Origin: Ruminococcaceae bacterium KH2T8
GTDB lineage: Bacteria; Bacillota; Clostridia; Saccharofermentanales; Saccharofermentanaceae
Reading direction: 5' to 3'
DNA length: 64,000 nucleotides
Assembly: GCA_900111435.1 (NCBI GenBank)
Contig: FOIY01000001.1
Location: forward strand, 906,001 to 970,000
The notes beneath the pieces were generated by a model, which saw nothing but the letters and a program-made list of their open reading frames with translations, made no database searches and was not told where the DNA came from. Below are positions 63,394 through 64,000 of the stretch, in pieces. Within the stretch, counting starts at the first letter, position 1, and each line of letters opens with the position of its first letter. The position numbers were made by a program, and so were the translations under genes.

Positions 63394-64000
63394 TCAGGTG
63401 AGATCCTTAGGGAAATAGTATCCGGAACCCCTTCTGGTAAGGATGTACTTATACTTCGGCTGATTGGGCTCGATCTTCTTTCTTGTTCTTCTTACGGTAA
63501 CATCGACGGTTCTGACATCACCGGAGAATGCGTAATTCCAGACCTTGGAAAGAAGCTCATCTCTCGAGCATACCCTTCCGGCATTATTCTCGAGATACTG
63601 AACGAGCTTAAATTCATTAGAAGTAAGATCGCAGCTGATGCCGTTAACATACACCTGCATAGCATCTGTATCGATCACGAGTTCACCGTCGCAGTAAACG
63701 TGCTTGGATGAATCGTCTGTAGATTCCTTATCTGAAGCAGTGCTCTTCGTCCTCTTAAGAAGATTCTTAACTCTCTCAACAAGGAGTGTGGGATCGAACG
63801 GCTTGCTCATATAATCATCAGCGCCTCTTCTCAATACTTCGATCTCGTAAACAGGAAGATCTCCCCTTGCCGTAAGGAAAAGGATGGGTGTTGTATAACC
63901 TGAATTTCTGAAATCATTAGTGAAGTCGAGTCCGCTGTATTCGGGCATCATCCAATCAAGGATGATGAGATCGGGATTCTGCTCCTCGGCGATCGTAAGA
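63394..64000 (-). CDS. WalR/PhoB-like response regulator, N-terminus cut by window edge
   Basis: Partial: the frame runs beyond the window. LIILDWMMPEYSGLD carries the phospho-acceptor Asp; LFLTARGD and MSKPFDP follow, and a winged-helix C-domain ends TRRGSGYYFPKDLT. Eight bases separate it from the kinase. With it the kinase forms a WalRK-type essential pair that would regulate autolysins and wall growth. Confidence 0.9.
   Translation of the reverse strand, partial: LTIAEEQNPDLIILDWMMPEYSGLDFTNDFRNSGYTTPILFLTARGDLPVYEIEVLRRGADDYMSKPFDPTLLVERVKNLLKRTKSTASDKESTDDSSKHVYCDGELVIDTDAMQVYVNGISCDLTSNEFKLVQYLENNAGRVCSRDELLSKVWNYAFSGDVRTVDVTVRRTRKKIEPNQPKYKYILTRRGSGYYFPKDLT

Noticed and set aside
1..64000. 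CRISPR arrays, transposases, integrases, prophage genes
   Set aside because: I found no regular repeat-spacer pattern and no such protein motif in any frame that could be a gene.

Overview
The window reads as chromosome of a Clostridia-type Bacillota (Firmicute). The evidence is the Zn-ribbon S14, L33 and L36, a Cys-free S4, an LTA-synthase-like sulfatase, a Bce-type peptide-resistance module, a walK-walJ-rlmH block, short HisG with HisZ, an ECF transporter downstream of rplQ, strong GGAGG ribosome sites and TTGACA-N17-TATAAT promoters. I cannot name a genus. I see no phage, IS element, CRISPR array or plasmid function.

Left part (1-18.9 kb): accessory and metabolic genes. A GT2 glycosyltransferase faces a YfhO-like membrane protein, followed by a GDPD-like lipoprotein. 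Next is a compact sulfur regulon: an Rrf2 regulator with three cysteines, cysK and metY. Three copies of an inverted repeat (AAACCTA-N9-TAGGAAT type) lie in the rrf2, cysK and metY promoters. The metY leader also encodes a 24-residue peptide with a Cys-Leu-Cys-Cys run, followed by a terminator hairpin, which suggests cysteine-responsive attenuation on top of repression. An LTA-synthase-like gene, a cyclophilin, pncB, a Pro/Thr-rich lipoprotein, an SPFH/NfeD pair, an acyltransferase, truA and a ROK glucokinase follow.

Centre (18.1-37.8 kb, minus strand): the S10-spc-alpha ribosomal protein cluster, transcribed from a consensus promoter at 37.8 kb through a leader of about 280 nt, from rpsJ to rplQ, then a fused two-domain EcfA ATPase and EcfT. 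Oddities are the absence of rpmD between rpsE and rplO, an acyltransferase gene wedged between infA and rpmJ with a fresh promoter after it, and a structured gap of about 207 nt before rpsM.

Right part (37.9-64 kb, minus strand): a polytopic membrane protein; a Bce-like regulator/kinase/ABC module; tRNA-Glu and tRNA-Met; and rpmG-secE-nusG-rplKAJL with an L10 leader. The last cluster ends at a terminator with no rpoBC behind it. A TM/beta-rich protein of unknown function follows, then a his operon (hisZ-G-D-C-B-purC-hisH-A-hisFI fusion-hisE) with a consensus promoter and a TrpR-like palindrome just downstream of it. The window ends with rlmH, walJ, murA and a WalKR-like two-component system cut by the window edge.

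The most interesting signals are the double-controlled cysteine regulon (4.8-6.7 kb), the His operon palindrome, the gene fusions (EcfA-EcfA, HisF-HisI), and several envelope genes whose promoters place the transcript start at or next to the ATG.
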